DNA of 64,000 nucleotides from NCBI RefSeq assembly GCF_002355395.1, contig NZ_AP017315.1:186001-250000 (forward strand), read 5' to 3'. This stretch comes from Microcella alkaliphila. GTDB lineage: Bacteria > Actinomycetota > Actinomycetes > Actinomycetales > Microbacteriaceae. The notes beneath the pieces were generated by a model. The model saw nothing but the letters and a program-made list of their open reading frames with translations. It did not search any database and was not told the origin of the DNA. Each line of letters starts with the position of its first letter. The stretch's first letter is position 1. This document shows positions 44,461 to 56,266 of the stretch, in pieces. The translations under genes and the position numbers were made by a program.

Positions 44461-45879
44461 ATGACCGACGACACCGAACCCATAGGCGCAATGTGGGATT
44501 CGGTGAAGGCGCACCTTGTCGCGGACGACCGCATCACCCCGCAGCTCATCGGCTTCATCAATCTCGTCGTTCCGCGCGGCATCATGGCTGGCACGCTGTA
44601 TCTCGAGGTACCGAACGAACTGACCCGGGGGATGCTGGAGCAGCGCATCCGCTTGCCCCTGCTCGCCGCCATCACCACGGTCGCCGGTGATGACGCCTCC
44701 AACTTCGCCATTGTGGTGAACCCCGAGATGCAAGCGGAGGCCTTCGACAGCGCACCGGATATCAGCGACCAGCCCACAGCATCCGGCTACATCGAGCAGC
44801 CGGCGCCGCCGGCACCGATCGATGTGGCATCCCGTCGCGGCGACAGCCGGTTGAACGACAAGTACAGCTTCGACAACTTCGTCATCGGCGGCTCGAACCG
44901 CTTCGCGCACGCCGCAGCGGTCGCCGTTGCCGAAGCGCCGGCGAAGGCCTACAACCCTCTCTTCGTCTATGGAGAGTCGGGGCTCGGCAAGACGCACCTG
45001 TTGCACGCCATCGGCCACTACGCCGAAAACCTGTACCCGGGCATCCGTGTGCGCTACGTCAGTTCAGAAGAGTTCACGAACGACTTCATCAACTCGATCG
45101 CCAACAATCGCGCAAGCCTGTTCCAATCGCGCTACCGCGAGATCGACATCCTGCTGATCGACGACATCCAGTTCTTGCAGGGGAAGGACTCGACTCAAGA
45201 AGCCTTCTTCCACACGTTCAATACGCTGCACGATCACAACAAGCAGGTGGTCATCACCTCCGATCTGCCCCCCAAACACCTCACTGGCTTCGAAGACCGG
45301 ATGCGCAGCCGCTTCGAGTGGGGTCTCATCACCGACGTGCAGGCGCCCGATCTCGAAACCCGCATCGCGATCCTCCGCAAGAAGGCGCAAAACGATCGAC
45401 TGCAGGTGCGCGACGACGTGCTCGAGTACATGGCCTCGAAGGTCTCCAGCAACATCCGCGAACTCGAAGGGACGCTCATCCGCGTCACCGCGTTCGCAAA
45501 CCTGAACCGGACGCCGGTCGACCTGCAGCTCGTGCAGACCGTTCTCAAAGACCTGATCACCCTCGATGAAGACAACGTGATCGCGCCGGTCGACATCATC
45601 AATCACACCGCTGCGTACTTCAAGCTCACCGTCGACGATCTGTACGGCTCTTCGCGCTCGCAGGCGGTCGCCACGGCCCGGCAGATCGCGATGTACCTGT
45701 GCCGCGAGCTGACCAACCTGTCTCTCCCGAAGATCGGCCAGCTGTTCGGCAACCGCGACCACACCACGGTGATGTACGCCAACAAGAAGATCAGTGAGCT
45801 CATGAAGGAGCGGCGCTCGATCTACAACCAAGTCACCGAGCTGACCAGCCGAATTAAGCAGAACCACCGCTACAGCTGA
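44461..45879 (+). CDS. dnaA: Chromosomal replication initiator DnaA
   Basis: This 472-residue AAA+ initiator has the N-terminal helicase-loading domain, a short linker, the AAA+ core (Walker A GESGLGKT, residues 171-178; Walker B ILLIDDIQF; sensor RFEWGLI region) and the C-terminal DNA-binding domain with GNRDHTTVMYA. It binds DnaA boxes at oriC and opens the adjacent AT-rich DNA. The linker of about 50 residues is shorter than in Streptomyces. Confidence 0.98.
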   Translation: MTDDTEPIGAMWDSVKAHLVADDRITPQLIGFINLVVPRGIMAGTLYLEVPNELTRGMLEQRIRLPLLAAITTVAGDDASNFAIVVNPEMQAEAFDSAPDISDQPTASGYIEQPAPPAPIDVASRRGDSRLNDKYSFDNFVIGGSNRFAHAAAVAVAEAPAKAYNPLFVYGESGLGKTHLLHAIGHYAENLYPGIRVRYVSSEEFTNDFINSIANNRASLFQSRYREIDILLIDDIQFLQGKDSTQEAFFHTFNTLHDHNKQVVITSDLPPKHLTGFEDRMRSRFEWGLITDVQAPDLETRIAILRKKAQNDRLQVRDDVLEYMASKVSSNIRELEGTLIRVTAFANLNRTPVDLQLVQTVLKDLITLDEDNVIAPVDIINHTAAYFKLTVDDLYGSSRSQAVATARQIAMYLCRELTNLSLPKIGQLFGNRDHTTVMYANKKISELMKERRSIYNQVTELTSRIKQNHRYS

Positions 45880-45911
45880 TATGTGGCTGATTCCTGTCAA
45901 GTGGCAGGGGT

Positions 45912-45949
45912 AAGAGCGCCCGGAGTGATCATGCTCCGGGCGCTCTTTC
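45912..45949 (+). terminator. dnaA terminator
   Basis: Perfect 14-bp arms, AAGAGCGCCCGGAG at 45912-45925 and CTCCGGGCGCTCTT at 45934-45947, flank an 8-bp loop, ending in TTTCG, 32 bp past the dnaA stop. Confidence 0.85.
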
Positions 45950-46178
45950 GTGTGGTCGGCGCGGGCGGTGTGGGTGTCGTGCGTGTCGTGGGCGACGCGC
46001 GGTCAGACTGATATGCGCGGGTTGGTTACCGCAGGACGTGCTGTTCGGCTGGAGCGGTTCCGCTTGTCTAGGATCGAGCGTCGCCTGCCCTTCGGGCGGG
46101 CTGCTCATAGCTGTTCCGCGGGTCGCTCCTCGCGCTGCCGTCACCTGCCGTCTGAACCGACCGGTCAGGGGGCCCAGG
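45950..46178. other. Spacer between dnaA terminator and IS110 gene
   Basis: No gene is seen. Part of this 229-bp stretch should be the right end of the IS110 element and part the original dnaA-dnaN gap. I see no exact DnaA box in it. Confidence 0.4.
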
Positions 46179-47246
46179 TCAGTCGGGCATCACGGCCAAG
46201 GACCAGCACCAGCCGGCGAGCTCGCGGGCGATGGCGACGTTCGCGATCGTGGGCCGCTTCTTGCGTGCGGTGAAGTGCTGCCATTTCTGATGCAGGCGCC
46301 GGTTGCCGTCGTCGCCGCGGGACGCTGCAAGGCTGGGCGCGGCAGCCCACCGGGCCTGCATCACCGCTCCGGGACGATAGGGCTTGCGGTGATGCCAGGC
46401 CGCTTCCACCAGCAGGCGGCGGGCGTGAGTGTTGCCGGTCTTGGTGATCGAGCCTTGCGAGCGGGACTGTCCGGAGGAGTGCTCTGAGGGCACCAGCCCG
46501 ACGAACGCTCCGATGCTGGATCCGGTGAAGCGCTCCCAGTTGCCGATCTCGACCGCGAGGCCGAACCCGGTCAAGGTCGAGATCCCACGCAAGCACCCCA
46601 GGCGTCGCACCACGGGCGCGTAGGTGCTGGCCGCGGCCATCTGCTCGATGATCGCGTCGAGTCGGTCTTTGCGGGCGCGCACCTGCTGCACTGCTTCGTA
46701 GTCGGCATCGAACGCAGCCTGCAGTCCGGGATGGTCGAACCTCTGCCGACGCAGCCAGGCATCATGCGCGCCGGTCCACGCCTGCTTGCCGTCATAAATG
46801 ATCCCGTGGCGCAACAGCAGCTTCGAGAGCCGATGCCGTGCAGCCATCAGCTCACCCCGATTGTCCTCCCGGGCTCGCACCAAGTCGCGGGCGGTTTCCT
46901 GCTCGATCGTGGGCACGGCAACCGCGACGATCTCACCCAGTCGCAGCAGTCTTGCCAAATGCATCGCGTCCCTGGCGTCGGTCTTGACTCGATCCCCGAC
47001 CGGGCGCTGCAACTTCGACGGCGCCGCCACGAAGCACTCGATGCCTGCGGCGGTGAACAACCGGGCCAAAGCGAACCCGGTCGGCCCAGCTTCATAGGTC
47101 ACCGCCGCCGGCTGGGGCAGCGACCGCACCCACTCCACAACTGCCGCGGGGTCGTAGCCGAAACGATGACGGATCACTTCCCCGGTGTCCTCATCGATTG
47201 CGCATCCCACGACGCTACGGGCGTGCACGTCCAGACCGACGCTCAT
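46179..47246 (-). CDS. IS110-family transposase (DEDD type)
   Basis: This 355-residue protein has the N-terminal RuvC-like DEDD domain: Asp6 in VGLDVHARSVVG, Glu52 in TYEAGPTGFAL, and Asp90/Asp93 in DRVKTDARDAMHLARLL. The C-terminal Tnp20 domain carries the serine-bearing stretch VGLVPSEHSSGQ before SITKTGNTHARRLL. All residues needed look intact. ATG 47246 matches the family start; the frame to 47546 covers the upstream noncoding end. It is read toward dnaA, within the dnaA-dnaN gap. Confidence 0.93.
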   Translation of the reverse strand: MSVGLDVHARSVVGCAIDEDTGEVIRHRFGYDPAAVVEWVRSLPQPAAVTYEAGPTGFALARLFTAAGIECFVAAPSKLQRPVGDRVKTDARDAMHLARLLRLGEIVAVAVPTIEQETARDLVRAREDNRGELMAARHRLSKLLLRHGIIYDGKQAWTGAHDAWLRRQRFDHPGLQAAFDADYEAVQQVRARKDRLDAIIEQMAAASTYAPVVRRLGCLRGISTLTGFGLAVEIGNWERFTGSSIGAFVGLVPSEHSSGQSRSQGSITKTGNTHARRLLVEAAWHHRKPYRPGAVMQARWAAAPSLAASRGDDGNRRLHQKWQHFTARKKRPTIANVAIARELAGWCWSLAVMPD

Positions 47247-47440
47247 ACGCTGGATTCTCAACTGGGGCCTCCATTCGCCTGGTGGATAGGCCAGCCCTCG
47301 ACAGCTGGCAACCCACGAATACGCGAATCGAGGTCCCAGCCTCAAGAACCAGACCGAAGACCCATATCGTCTAGCGATTCCGCGAGCGCTCACAGCGAGC
47401 ATCCAGCAAGAAAAACCCCGGGATTCCGGGCCTTTTGTCG
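47247..47440 (-). ncRNA. Candidate IS110 bridge-RNA region
   Basis: IS110-group elements are known to encode a structured guide (bridge) RNA in the noncoding end upstream of the transposase. This 194-bp region, read on the minus strand, has the right position and size. It contains pairing arms such as GCCAGC / GCTGGC around an 8-base loop (minus strand) and GGCCT / AGGCC farther along. No alignment was made, so the RNA limits and loops are not defined. Confidence 0.35.
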
Positions 47441-47454
47441 TGCCGTCACAGAAT

Positions 47455-47832
47455 AACCTCAGGTTCAGGCGTCTTTTCCCACACTGGGGACAGCCTGTGG
47501 AAAACGCCGAGGGCGCTTGGGGATGGATTGCGGAAACGTCGCGCACGGCTGTGAGCGGATGCTCGGGACAGCGTTACGTCATCCCCTTAACTTTCCGCCG
47601 TGTCGAGAGGTGATTCCACAAGTTACACACATGTGGTTTCCCGAGATTCCGGGCATCTGGCGCCGTTGTCCACACTGTGCACAGCGGTTAACGCTCTTAT
47701 TTCTTGTTCTTCTCTGATGTGATTCGGGGATAACCCTTGTCCGGGGAGCGAACGACAAACTCTTCGGGGAGGCACTGTGCCAGTATGGGAATCCCGGCAC
47801 TCCCGGACCGCCCGACGGAAGAGGGATTCGAC
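47455..47832. other. oriC: Origin of replication region (oriC), dnaN side
   Basis: This gene-free stretch upstream of dnaN carries DnaA-box-like sites: TGTGGAAAA at 47496-47504 and TTGTCCACA at 47666-47674, each one base from consensus, plus weaker ones near 47475 and 47612. An AT-rich run at about 47686-47724 (TTAACGCTCTTATTTCTTG) could be the unwinding element. Location between dnaA and dnaN supports oriC. Confidence 0.75.
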
Positions 47833-48975
47833 GTGAAGTTCCAGGTCAATCGCGATGTCTTCAGCGACGCCGTGTCGTTCGCCGTTCGCCTGCTTCCCCA
47901 ACGCACCACACTGCCGATCCTGTCGGGCGTTCTCCTCCGGGCAGAGAACGGCACGGTCACTCTGTCGTCGTTCGACTACGAAGTCTCGGCGCAGACGAGC
48001 ATCACGGCCGATGTCGAGAGCGATGGCACCGTTCTTGTATCCGGGCGTTTGCTCGCCGACATTGCGTCGCGGCTACCGAACGCCCCCGTCGAGTTTTCGC
48101 TCGACGACAACAAGGTCGCCGTTCGCTGCGGCTCTGCACGTTTCGCGCTGTCGCTCATGCCGGTCGAGGAGTATCCGAGCCTTCCCGTGATCGACGGTGA
48201 CAGCGGGCTCCTTCCTGGCGAGGCGTTCAGTGACGCCGTCTCGCAGGTCGCCGTTGCCGCCTCGCGCGATGATGTGACGCCGGTCATCACAGGCGTGCAG
48301 CTGGAAACCTCGGGCACGTCGCTGTCGCTTGTCGCCACTGATCGCTACCGCGTTGCCGTGCGCGGCATCGACTGGGAATCCACCGGCACGAGTGACGGCA
48401 CGACAGCGCTCGTCCCCGCGCGCACGCTGTCCGAGACCGCAAAGATCTTCGCCCATTCAACGCAGATCACCGTGACCATCGTGAGCGGTGGCGACCGTGA
48501 GCTCATCGCCTTTTCTGCCGACAACAAGACCGTGACATCCCTGCTGATCAAGGGAAACTTCCCGCCCGTCAAGCGCCTATTCCCCGAGTCGCCCGAGAAC
48601 TATGCCGTAATGAACACGGCGGAGTTGATCGAGGCGACCCGTCGTGTCGCCCTCGTGCTCGAGCGTGATGCCGCGCTTCGGTACAGCTTCAGCGAAGACG
48701 GCCTCACCCTCGAAGCGATCGGCAGTGAGAACGCGCAGGCGCAGGAGACGATCGACGCGCACCTCTCGGGGGAAAGCACGGTCGTGTCACTCAAGCCGCA
48801 ATTCCTCATCGACGGGCTGTCGGCCGTGCACTCGGAGTTCGTGCGCATCTCGTTCACGAAGACCGACAACCCCGGCAAGCCCGGCCCGGTGCTGATCACC
48901 AGCCAGACCTCGAAGGACCAGGCCGGCTCCGACAGCTACCGGTACTTGCTGCAGCCCAACCTGCTGCTGCGCTAG
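47833..48975 (+). CDS. dnaN: DNA polymerase III beta sliding clamp
   Basis: This 380-residue clamp shows the three-fold repeated beta-clamp fold, from MKFQVNRDVFSDAV and LPILSGVLLRAENG to the C-terminal hydrophobic pocket end LQPNLLLR. It tethers the polymerase to DNA. GTG 47833 has GAGGG upstream; the frame to 47737 has no support. Confidence 0.96.
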   Translation: MKFQVNRDVFSDAVSFAVRLLPQRTTLPILSGVLLRAENGTVTLSSFDYEVSAQTSITADVESDGTVLVSGRLLADIASRLPNAPVEFSLDDNKVAVRCGSARFALSLMPVEEYPSLPVIDGDSGLLPGEAFSDAVSQVAVAASRDDVTPVITGVQLETSGTSLSLVATDRYRVAVRGIDWESTGTSDGTTALVPARTLSETAKIFAHSTQITVTIVSGGDRELIAFSADNKTVTSLLIKGNFPPVKRLFPESPENYAVMNTAELIEATRRVALVLERDAALRYSFSEDGLTLEAIGSENAQAQETIDAHLSGESTVVSLKPQFLIDGLSAVHSEFVRISFTKTDNPGKPGPVLITSQTSKDQAGSDSYRYLLQPNLLLR

Positions 48976-48997
48976 TGCGCGGCGCATCCGCAGCGCT

Positions 48998-50179
48998 GTG
49001 CACGTCACTCACCTGAGCCTCGCCGACTTTCGCAACTACGCTCGCGCGGAACTCGCCCTGACCGCGGGCCCCACACTGCTCGTCGGGCGGAACGGCCAGG
49101 GAAAAACCAACCTCGTTGAGGCGATCAGTTATCCGTCTCTCGGCGGCTCACACCGCGTCGCCGGCGATGCCGCGCTCGTGCGCGCCGGCGAGGAGGCCGC
49201 GATCGTGCGCATGCGCGTTGCCCACGACGACCGCGCCATCGTCGTGGAATTGCAGCTCAACAAGTCGGGAACGAACCGCGCCCAGGTCAACGGCTCTGTC
49301 GTACGGATGCGCGAACTTCCTCGCTACGTGCACACCGTGCTCTTCGCGCCCGAAGACCTCGCGCTCGTGCGAGGTGAACCATCCGGGCGACGCAGTTTCC
49401 TTGATGCGCTCGTCGTTCAGCGTTCTCCGCGCATGGCCGGCACCCTCGGCGACTACGACCGGGTACTTCGGCAACGGAACTCTCTTTTGAAGTCGGCCCG
49501 AGCATCCCGCCTGTCGCCCGACGCGTTGACCACACTCGATGTCTGGGATGAGCGCCTGGTCACGCTCGGTGTCGAGATCATGGCGGCGCGCGTCGCGCTC
49601 GTGGCAGAGCTTCGGCCTCATCTCACGGCGGGATACGCCGCGGTCGCCGGTGACGACCACGCCGCAACCCTCGGACTTCGTCACTCGGCCGTGGACCCGT
49701 CCGGGGATGCGCCGCTTGATGACAGCGACGAACTCGATGCGGAGCGTGCCGCTGCGCAGTTTCGTTTTTCCCTCGCAGAACGGCGTCGCGCGGAGCTCGA
49801 GCGTGCGGTCACTCTGGTGGGCCCGCATCGCGACGATCTCGTGCTGACGTTGAATGGTCTCCCCGCGCGCACGCACGCGAGTCACGGTGAGAGCTGGTCG
49901 TACGCTCTCGCGCTCAAGCTTGCGGCGGCGCGGGTACTGCGGGCGGACGCGGTCGCGGGGGACCCGATCGTGATTCTCGACGACGTCTTTGCCGAACTCG
50001 ACGAGGGGCGTCGCGAACGTCTCGCCGATGCCGTCGCCGATTTCGAGCAGGTGCTGATCACGGCCGCGGTCGAGAACGATGTGCCCGAGCGCTTGGCTGC
50101 CACGCGCATCCCGATTGTGGCGGGCACCATTCAGGCCTTGAACCAGCCCGGCGACGATACTGCGAGTGGTGACGTATGA
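48998..50179 (+). CDS. recF: DNA replication and repair protein RecF
   Basis: This 393-residue SMC-like ATPase has Walker A VGRNGQGKTNLVEAI, the signature around GPHRDDLVLTLNG, and Walker B DPIVILDDVFAELDEGRR. It loads RecA at gaps. It starts with GTG 22 bp after dnaN and overlaps the DUF721 gene by 4 bp. Confidence 0.96.
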   Translation: MHVTHLSLADFRNYARAELALTAGPTLLVGRNGQGKTNLVEAISYPSLGGSHRVAGDAALVRAGEEAAIVRMRVAHDDRAIVVELQLNKSGTNRAQVNGSVVRMRELPRYVHTVLFAPEDLALVRGEPSGRRSFLDALVVQRSPRMAGTLGDYDRVLRQRNSLLKSARASRLSPDALTTLDVWDERLVTLGVEIMAARVALVAELRPHLTAGYAAVAGDDHAATLGLRHSAVDPSGDAPLDDSDELDAERAAAQFRFSLAERRRAELERAVTLVGPHRDDLVLTLNGLPARTHASHGESWSYALALKLAAARVLRADAVAGDPIVILDDVFAELDEGRRERLADAVADFEQVLITAAVENDVPERLAATRIPIVAGTIQALNQPGDDTASGDV

Positions 50180-50682
50180 CCGCCGATGACGCGACCGCGC
50201 CCGAGAGCGAGGCCAGCGCGGTATATCGCCGGCTGCAGCGCGTGTTCGGCGACCCGGCGCTTCGATCGCGGGATGCTCGGCGCCGCTCGCAGAAAACGGC
50301 CGGGTCGTCGACTCCCTACGGCTCGGGACGCGACCCCGCGGGTCTCGGGGATGTGCTCGAGGGTGTGAGCCGAACCATGGGGTGGACATCGCCGCTGGCG
50401 CGAGGCGACTTGCTGGCGTCGTGGTCTGATCTCGTGGGACCGGAAGTGGCATCGCACACGGAGCCGGTCGGGATCGACGATGGAGTGTTGTCGGTGCAGT
50501 GCGACTCGACGGCGTGGGCGACCCAGCTGCGGATGATGCGCGGCGACATGGTCACGTCGATCACGAAGCGATTCCCGGATGCTCAGATCACGAGCATCCG
50601 ATTTATCGGCCCGAGTGCCCCCAGTTGGAAGCGGGGGCCTCGATCAATCCCGGGGCGCGGTCCACGCGATACCTACGGCTAA
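50176..50682 (+). CDS. DciA-like (DUF721) replication protein
   Basis: This 168-residue protein has an N-terminal basic unordered region and the DUF721/DciA domain: LARGDLLASWSDLVGPEVASHTEPV and LSVQCDSTAWATQLRMM, with the conserved Trp and Asp-Gly-x-Leu pattern. DciA relatives help load the DnaB helicase. It lies between recF and gyrB as in other actinobacteria. Confidence 0.88.
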   Translation: MTADDATAPESEASAVYRRLQRVFGDPALRSRDARRRSQKTAGSSTPYGSGRDPAGLGDVLEGVSRTMGWTSPLARGDLLASWSDLVGPEVASHTEPVGIDDGVLSVQCDSTAWATQLRMMRGDMVTSITKRFPDAQITSIRFIGPSAPSWKRGPRSIPGRGPRDTYG

Positions 50683-52749
<2,067 letters not shown>

Positions 52750-52805
52750 TGCATCGCGCGTGACGCGCACCGAGCATCCCCAACATCACCACGCAAAGGA
52801 ATCCG

Positions 52806-55376
52806 ATGGCTGACGAGCCCACCGCTACCGACGAGGACTTCGGCGCCGGCGGCCGCATCACGCAGGTCGACCTGCAGCTCGAGATGCAGCGGTCGTACCT
52901 CGACTACGCGATGAGCGTCATCGTCGGGCGAGCGTTGCCTGACGTGCGCGATGGCCTGAAGCCCGTGCACCGCCGCGTGCTATACGCGATGTACGACGGC
53001 GGCTACCGCCCCGACAAGGCGTTCTCGAAGTGTTCGCGCGTCGTCGGCGACGTCATGGGGCAGTTCCACCCCCACGGCGACTCGGCGATCTACGACGCGC
53101 TCGTTCGCCTCGTGCAGCCGTGGTCGATGCGCTACCCACTCGCCGCGGGTCAGGGAAACTTCGGCTCACCCGGCAACGACGGCGCTGCCGCCCCTCGGTA
53201 CACCGAGACGAAGATGGCCCCGCTCGCCATGGAGATGGTGCGCGACATCGACGAGGAGACCGTCGACTTCCACGACAACTACGACGGTCGCACGCAGGAG
53301 CCGTCCATTCTTCCCTCCCGCTTCCCGAACCTGCTTGTCAACGGGTCGGTCGGCATCGCGGTGGGTATGGCGACGAACATTCCGCCGCACAACCTGCGTG
53401 AGGTGGCCGACGCTGCCCTCTGGCACCTGGCGAATCCTGACGCATCGCGCGAGGAGCTGCTGGATGCGTGCCTGCAGCGCGTCAAGGGCCCCGACTTCCC
53501 GACGGGCGCGCAGATTCTCGGCGTCAAGGGTATCCAGGACGCGTACCGCACCGGCCGCGGCTCGATCACCATGCGCGCGGTCGTCACGGTCGAAGAGATC
53601 CAGAACCGCACGTGCCTCGTCATCACCGAGCTGCCGTACCAGGTGAACCCCGACAACCTGGCGATCAAGATCGCCGACCTGGTGAAGGACGGCAAGCTTG
53701 CCGGCATCGCCGACATCCGCGACGAGTCGTCGGGTCGCACCGGTCAGCGTCTCGTCATCGTCTTGAAGCGGGATGCCGTCGCTCGTGTCGTGTTGAACAA
53801 CCTGTACAAGCAGACGCAGCTGCAAGACAACTTCGGCGCGAACATGCTCGCGATCGTCGACGGCGTGCCCCGCACGCTCACGCTCGATCAGTTCATCTCG
53901 TACTGGGTGGAGCACCAGGTCGAGGTCATTGTCCGGCGCACCGAGTACCGCCTGAAGAAGGCGGAGGCGGACGCGCACATTTTGCGCGGGTACCTGAAGG
54001 CACTGGATGCTCTCGACGAGGTCATCGCGCTCATCCGCCGCTCGCAGACCACGGAAGAGGCGCGCGACGGCCTGATGGCTTTGCTTGACGTCGACGAACT
54101 GCAGGCCACCGCGATTCTGAACCTGCAGCTGCGACGCTTGGCGGCCCTCGAACGGCAGAAGATTCAGGAGCAGGCCGACGAGCTCGAGCGTCTGATCGCC
54201 GACTACAAGGAGATCCTCGCGAGCCCCGAGCGCCAGCGCGAGATCATCAGCGACGAGCTCACCGAGATCGTGTCGCGCTATGGCGACGACCGTCGCACCG
54301 AGATCATGTTCGGATTCGACGGCGACATGAGCGTTGAAGACCTGATCCCGGTCGAAGAGATGGTGGTGACCGTCACCCGAGGTGGCTACATCAAGCGCAC
54401 CCGCAGCGACAATTACCGCTCGCAGCACCGAGGCGGGAAGGGCGTGCGCGGCGCGCAGCTGCGCGCTGATGACGTCGTCGAACACTTCTTCGTCACGACA
54501 ACACATCACTGGCTGTTGTTCTTCACAACCACGGGCCGTGTCTATCGCCTGAAGGCCTACGAGATTCAGGAGGCCGGACGCGACGCGAAGGGCCAGCACG
54601 TCGCCAACCTGCTCGCCCTGCAACCCGACGAAGAGATCGCCCAGATTCTCGACATCCCCGACTATCAGGCGGCGCCCTACCTGGTGTTGGCAACCCGCGG
54701 CGGTCGAATCAAGAAGACGGCGCTCGTCGAGTACGACACCAACCGCACGGGCGGCATCATCGCCATCAACCTGCGCGAGGGCGACGAGCTCGTGTCGGCC
54801 ATGCTCACCGACGACACCAGCGACATCCTGCTCGTCTCGCGCGCCGGAATGTCGGTGCGCTTCACCGCGAACGACCAGGCCCTGCGCCCAATGGGTCGGT
54901 CGACGGCGGGGGTCACGGGCATGAAATTCCGCGGCGATGACGAACTGCTCGCCGCCGACGTCGTGACCGACGACGGCTATGTCTTCGTCGTCACCGAGGG
55001 CGGCTATGCCAAGCGCACCGCCGTTGACCAGTACCGCGTTCAGGGTCGCGGCGGCCTCGGTATCAAGGTGGCGAAACTGAGCGACGATCGCGGGGGCCTC
55101 GCCGGCGCCCTCATCGTGGGCGACAATGATGAGGTTCTTGTGGTTATGGCCGGAGGCAAGGTGGTACGCTCCTCGGTGGCCGAAGTGCCCGCAAAAGGCC
55201 GCGACACCATGGGTGTCGTCTTCGCCCGCGCGGACGACGACGACCGCATCATCGCCATCGCGCGCAACAGTGAGCGAAATCTGGCGAGCACCGACGCCGA
55301 TACGGTAGACACAACCGACGGCACCGAACCCGCAACCGACCCGGCTGCGGACGCTGGGAAGGACACCGCCTCGTGA
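52806..55376 (+). CDS. gyrA: DNA gyrase subunit A
   Basis: This 856-residue subunit cuts and rejoins DNA. The catalytic Tyr is in [11 protein letters not shown], the quinolone-resistance region reads [13 protein letters not shown] (Ser followed by Ala, wild-type in type for actinobacteria), and the C-terminal beta-pinwheel has the GyrA box [12 protein letters not shown]. The acidic tail ends near the DUF3566 start, which overlaps by 4 bp. Confidence 0.97.
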   Translation: MADEPTATDEDFGAGGRITQVDLQLEMQRSYLDYAMSVIVGRALPDVRDGLKPVHRRVLYAMYDGGYRPDKAFSKCSRVVGDVMGQFHPHGDSAIYDALVRLVQPWSMRYPLAAGQGNFGSPGNDGAAAPRYTETKMAPLAMEMVRDIDEETVDFHDNYDGRTQEPSILPSRFPNLLVNGSVGIAVGMATNIPPHNLREVADAALWHLANPDASREELLDACLQRVKGPDFPTGAQILGVKGIQDAYRTGRGSITMRAVVTVEEIQNRTCLVITELPYQVNPDNLAIKIADLVKDGKLAGIADIRDESSGRTGQRLVIVLKRDAVARVVLNNLYKQTQLQDNFGANMLAIVDGVPRTLTLDQFISYWVEHQVEVIVRRTEYRLKKAEADAHILRGYLKALDALDEVIALIRRSQTTEEARDGLMALLDVDELQATAILNLQLRRLAALERQKIQEQADELERLIADYKEILASPERQREIISDELTEIVSRYGDDRRTEIMFGFDGDMSVEDLIPVEEMVVTVTRGGYIKRTRSDNYRSQHRGGKGVRGAQLRADDVVEHFFVTTTHHWLLFFTTTGRVYRLKAYEIQEAGRDAKGQHVANLLALQPDEEIAQILDIPDYQAAPYLVLATRGGRIKKTALVEYDTNRTGGIIAINLREGDELVSAMLTDDTSDILLVSRAGMSVRFTANDQALRPMGRSTAGVTGMKFRGDDELLAADVVTDDGYVFVVTEGGYAKRTAVDQYRVQGRGGLGIKVAKLSDDRGGLAGALIVGDNDEVLVVMAGGKVVRSSVAEVPAKGRDTMGVVFARADDDDRIIAIARNSERNLASTDADTVDTTDGTEPATDPAADAGKDTAS

Positions 55377-55780
55377 GTACTGTCGCCGAGAAGCTGCAGC
55401 GTAAATCGCAGCGCACCGTGGGCGCCAAGCAGGTCCGGCTGAAGCTCGTTTACATCGACTTCTGGTCGGCCGTAAAGCTGTCGTTCCTCATCGCGCTGTG
55501 TGGCGCAATCGTGCTCGTCGTCGCCGCCTTCTTCATCTGGGTCGTGGTCTCAAGCCTGGGTGTCCTGGAACAGATCGATGGACTGTTCGGCGACATCCTC
55601 GGCGACGATGCGCCGAGGATCCTCGAACTCTTTTCACTCGGCCAGGTGATGCTGTTCGCGATCATCCTCGGCATCATCAACCTCGTGGCGATGACCGCCA
55701 TCGGGGCGATCTCGGCGCTGCTGTACAACCTCAGCGTCAAGGTCACCGGCGGCCTGCTCGTCGGCTTCACCAACAACTAA
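55373..55780 (+). CDS. DUF3566 membrane protein
   Basis: This 135-residue protein has two main transmembrane helices ([21 protein letters not shown], split here) and a [13 protein letters not shown] end typical of DUF3566. Members always follow gyrA in actinobacteria; the role is unknown. It starts with GTG in the gyrA stop. Confidence 0.92.
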   Translation: MSTVAEKLQRKSQRTVGAKQVRLKLVYIDFWSAVKLSFLIALCGAIVLVVAAFFIWVVVSSLGVLEQIDGLFGDILGDDAPRILELFSLGQVMLFAIILGIINLVAMTAIGAISALLYNLSVKVTGGLLVGFTNN

Positions 55781-55864
55781 TCTCGACCCCCACGCGGCGG
55801 GCCCGGACGGCCCCGCCGAATTGGGGGAAGGCGACCGGGTCGTGTAGAGTCATCCCCGGTCTGA

Positions 55865-55938
55865 GGGGCTATAGCTCAGGCGGTTAGAGCGCTTCGCTGA
55901 TAACGAAGAGGTCCCAGGTTCAAGTCCTGGTAGCCCCA
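55865..55938 (+). tRNA. tRNA-Ile (anticodon GAT)
   Basis: A 74-base cloverleaf including the final A: acceptor GGGGCTA / TAGCCCC, anticodon arm CTTCGCTGATAACGAAG with GAT, and T-arm CCAGGTTCAAGTCCTGG. It follows gyrA-DUF3566 in the usual place. Confidence 0.97.
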
Positions 55939-55954
55939 CTGCAATTTTCTGTCT

Positions 55955-55975
55955 CGCCGCCGCTCCTGCGGCGCG
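55955..55975. repeat. GC-rich spacer repeat, copy 1
   Basis: A 21-bp sequence rich in CGCCGC / GCGGCG, able to form a short hairpin, just after tRNA-Ile. It is repeated exactly at 56188-56208; both copies are followed by a similar GAGCGCGGTCG stretch. Confidence 0.8.
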
Positions 55976-56041
55976 ACCCCGCTCCCGCGAGACGAGCGCG
56001 GTCGTCTCGCTCCGCGGCCACGGCTAGACTGGAAACCCTCC

Positions 56042-56114
56042 GGGGCCTTAGCTCAATTGGTAGAGCGCCTGCTTTGCAAGCAGGAGGTCAGGGGTTCGAT
56101 TCCCCTAGGCTCCA
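56042..56114 (+). tRNA. tRNA-Ala (anticodon TGC)
   Basis: A 73-base cloverleaf including the final A: acceptor GGGGCCT / AGGCTCC, anticodon stem CCTGC / GCAGG around TTTGCAA (TGC), and T-arm AGGGGTTCGATTCCCCT. Confidence 0.97.
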
Positions 56115-56169
56115 CGTACACGCGTGAACCTGATTCGGTTCACGGGGGTTCGATTCCCCTAGGCTCCAC
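56091..56169 (+). repeat. Duplicated 3' end of tRNA-Ala
   Basis: The last 24 bases of tRNA-Ala plus the next C (56091-56115) are repeated exactly at 56145-56169. The 29-bp spacer carries a GTGAACC / GGTTCAC hairpin. The copy lacks the rest of a tRNA. This looks like the scar of an element that integrated at the tRNA 3' end. Confidence 0.85.
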
Positions 56170-56187
56170 AGCGTTGATTTCTGGCCG

Positions 56188-56208
56188 CGCCGCCGCTCCT
56201 GCGGCGCG
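56188..56208. repeat. GC-rich spacer repeat, copy 2
   Basis: Exact 21-bp copy of 55955-55975, located after the duplicated tRNA-Ala end. Confidence 0.8.
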
Positions 56209-56266
56209 GCGCGCTCCGGGCCACGAGCGCGGTCGCGGCCCTTCGCTCTCGCACGCTCGGACTAAG

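Larger units (their letters stand above)
45990..47440 (-). mobile_element. IS110-family insertion element in oriC (limits approximate)
   Basis: One transposase gene with noncoding flanks sits between the dnaA terminator and the DnaA-box region. IS110 elements usually lack clear inverted repeats and target duplications, so the borders cannot be seen by eye; the values given bracket the likely element. The hairpin at about 47416-47434 may mark its dnaN-side border. Confidence 0.6.

Noticed and set aside
45950..46178. DnaA boxes on the dnaA side of the IS110 element
   Set aside because: No exact or one-mismatch TTATCCACA was found in this stretch.
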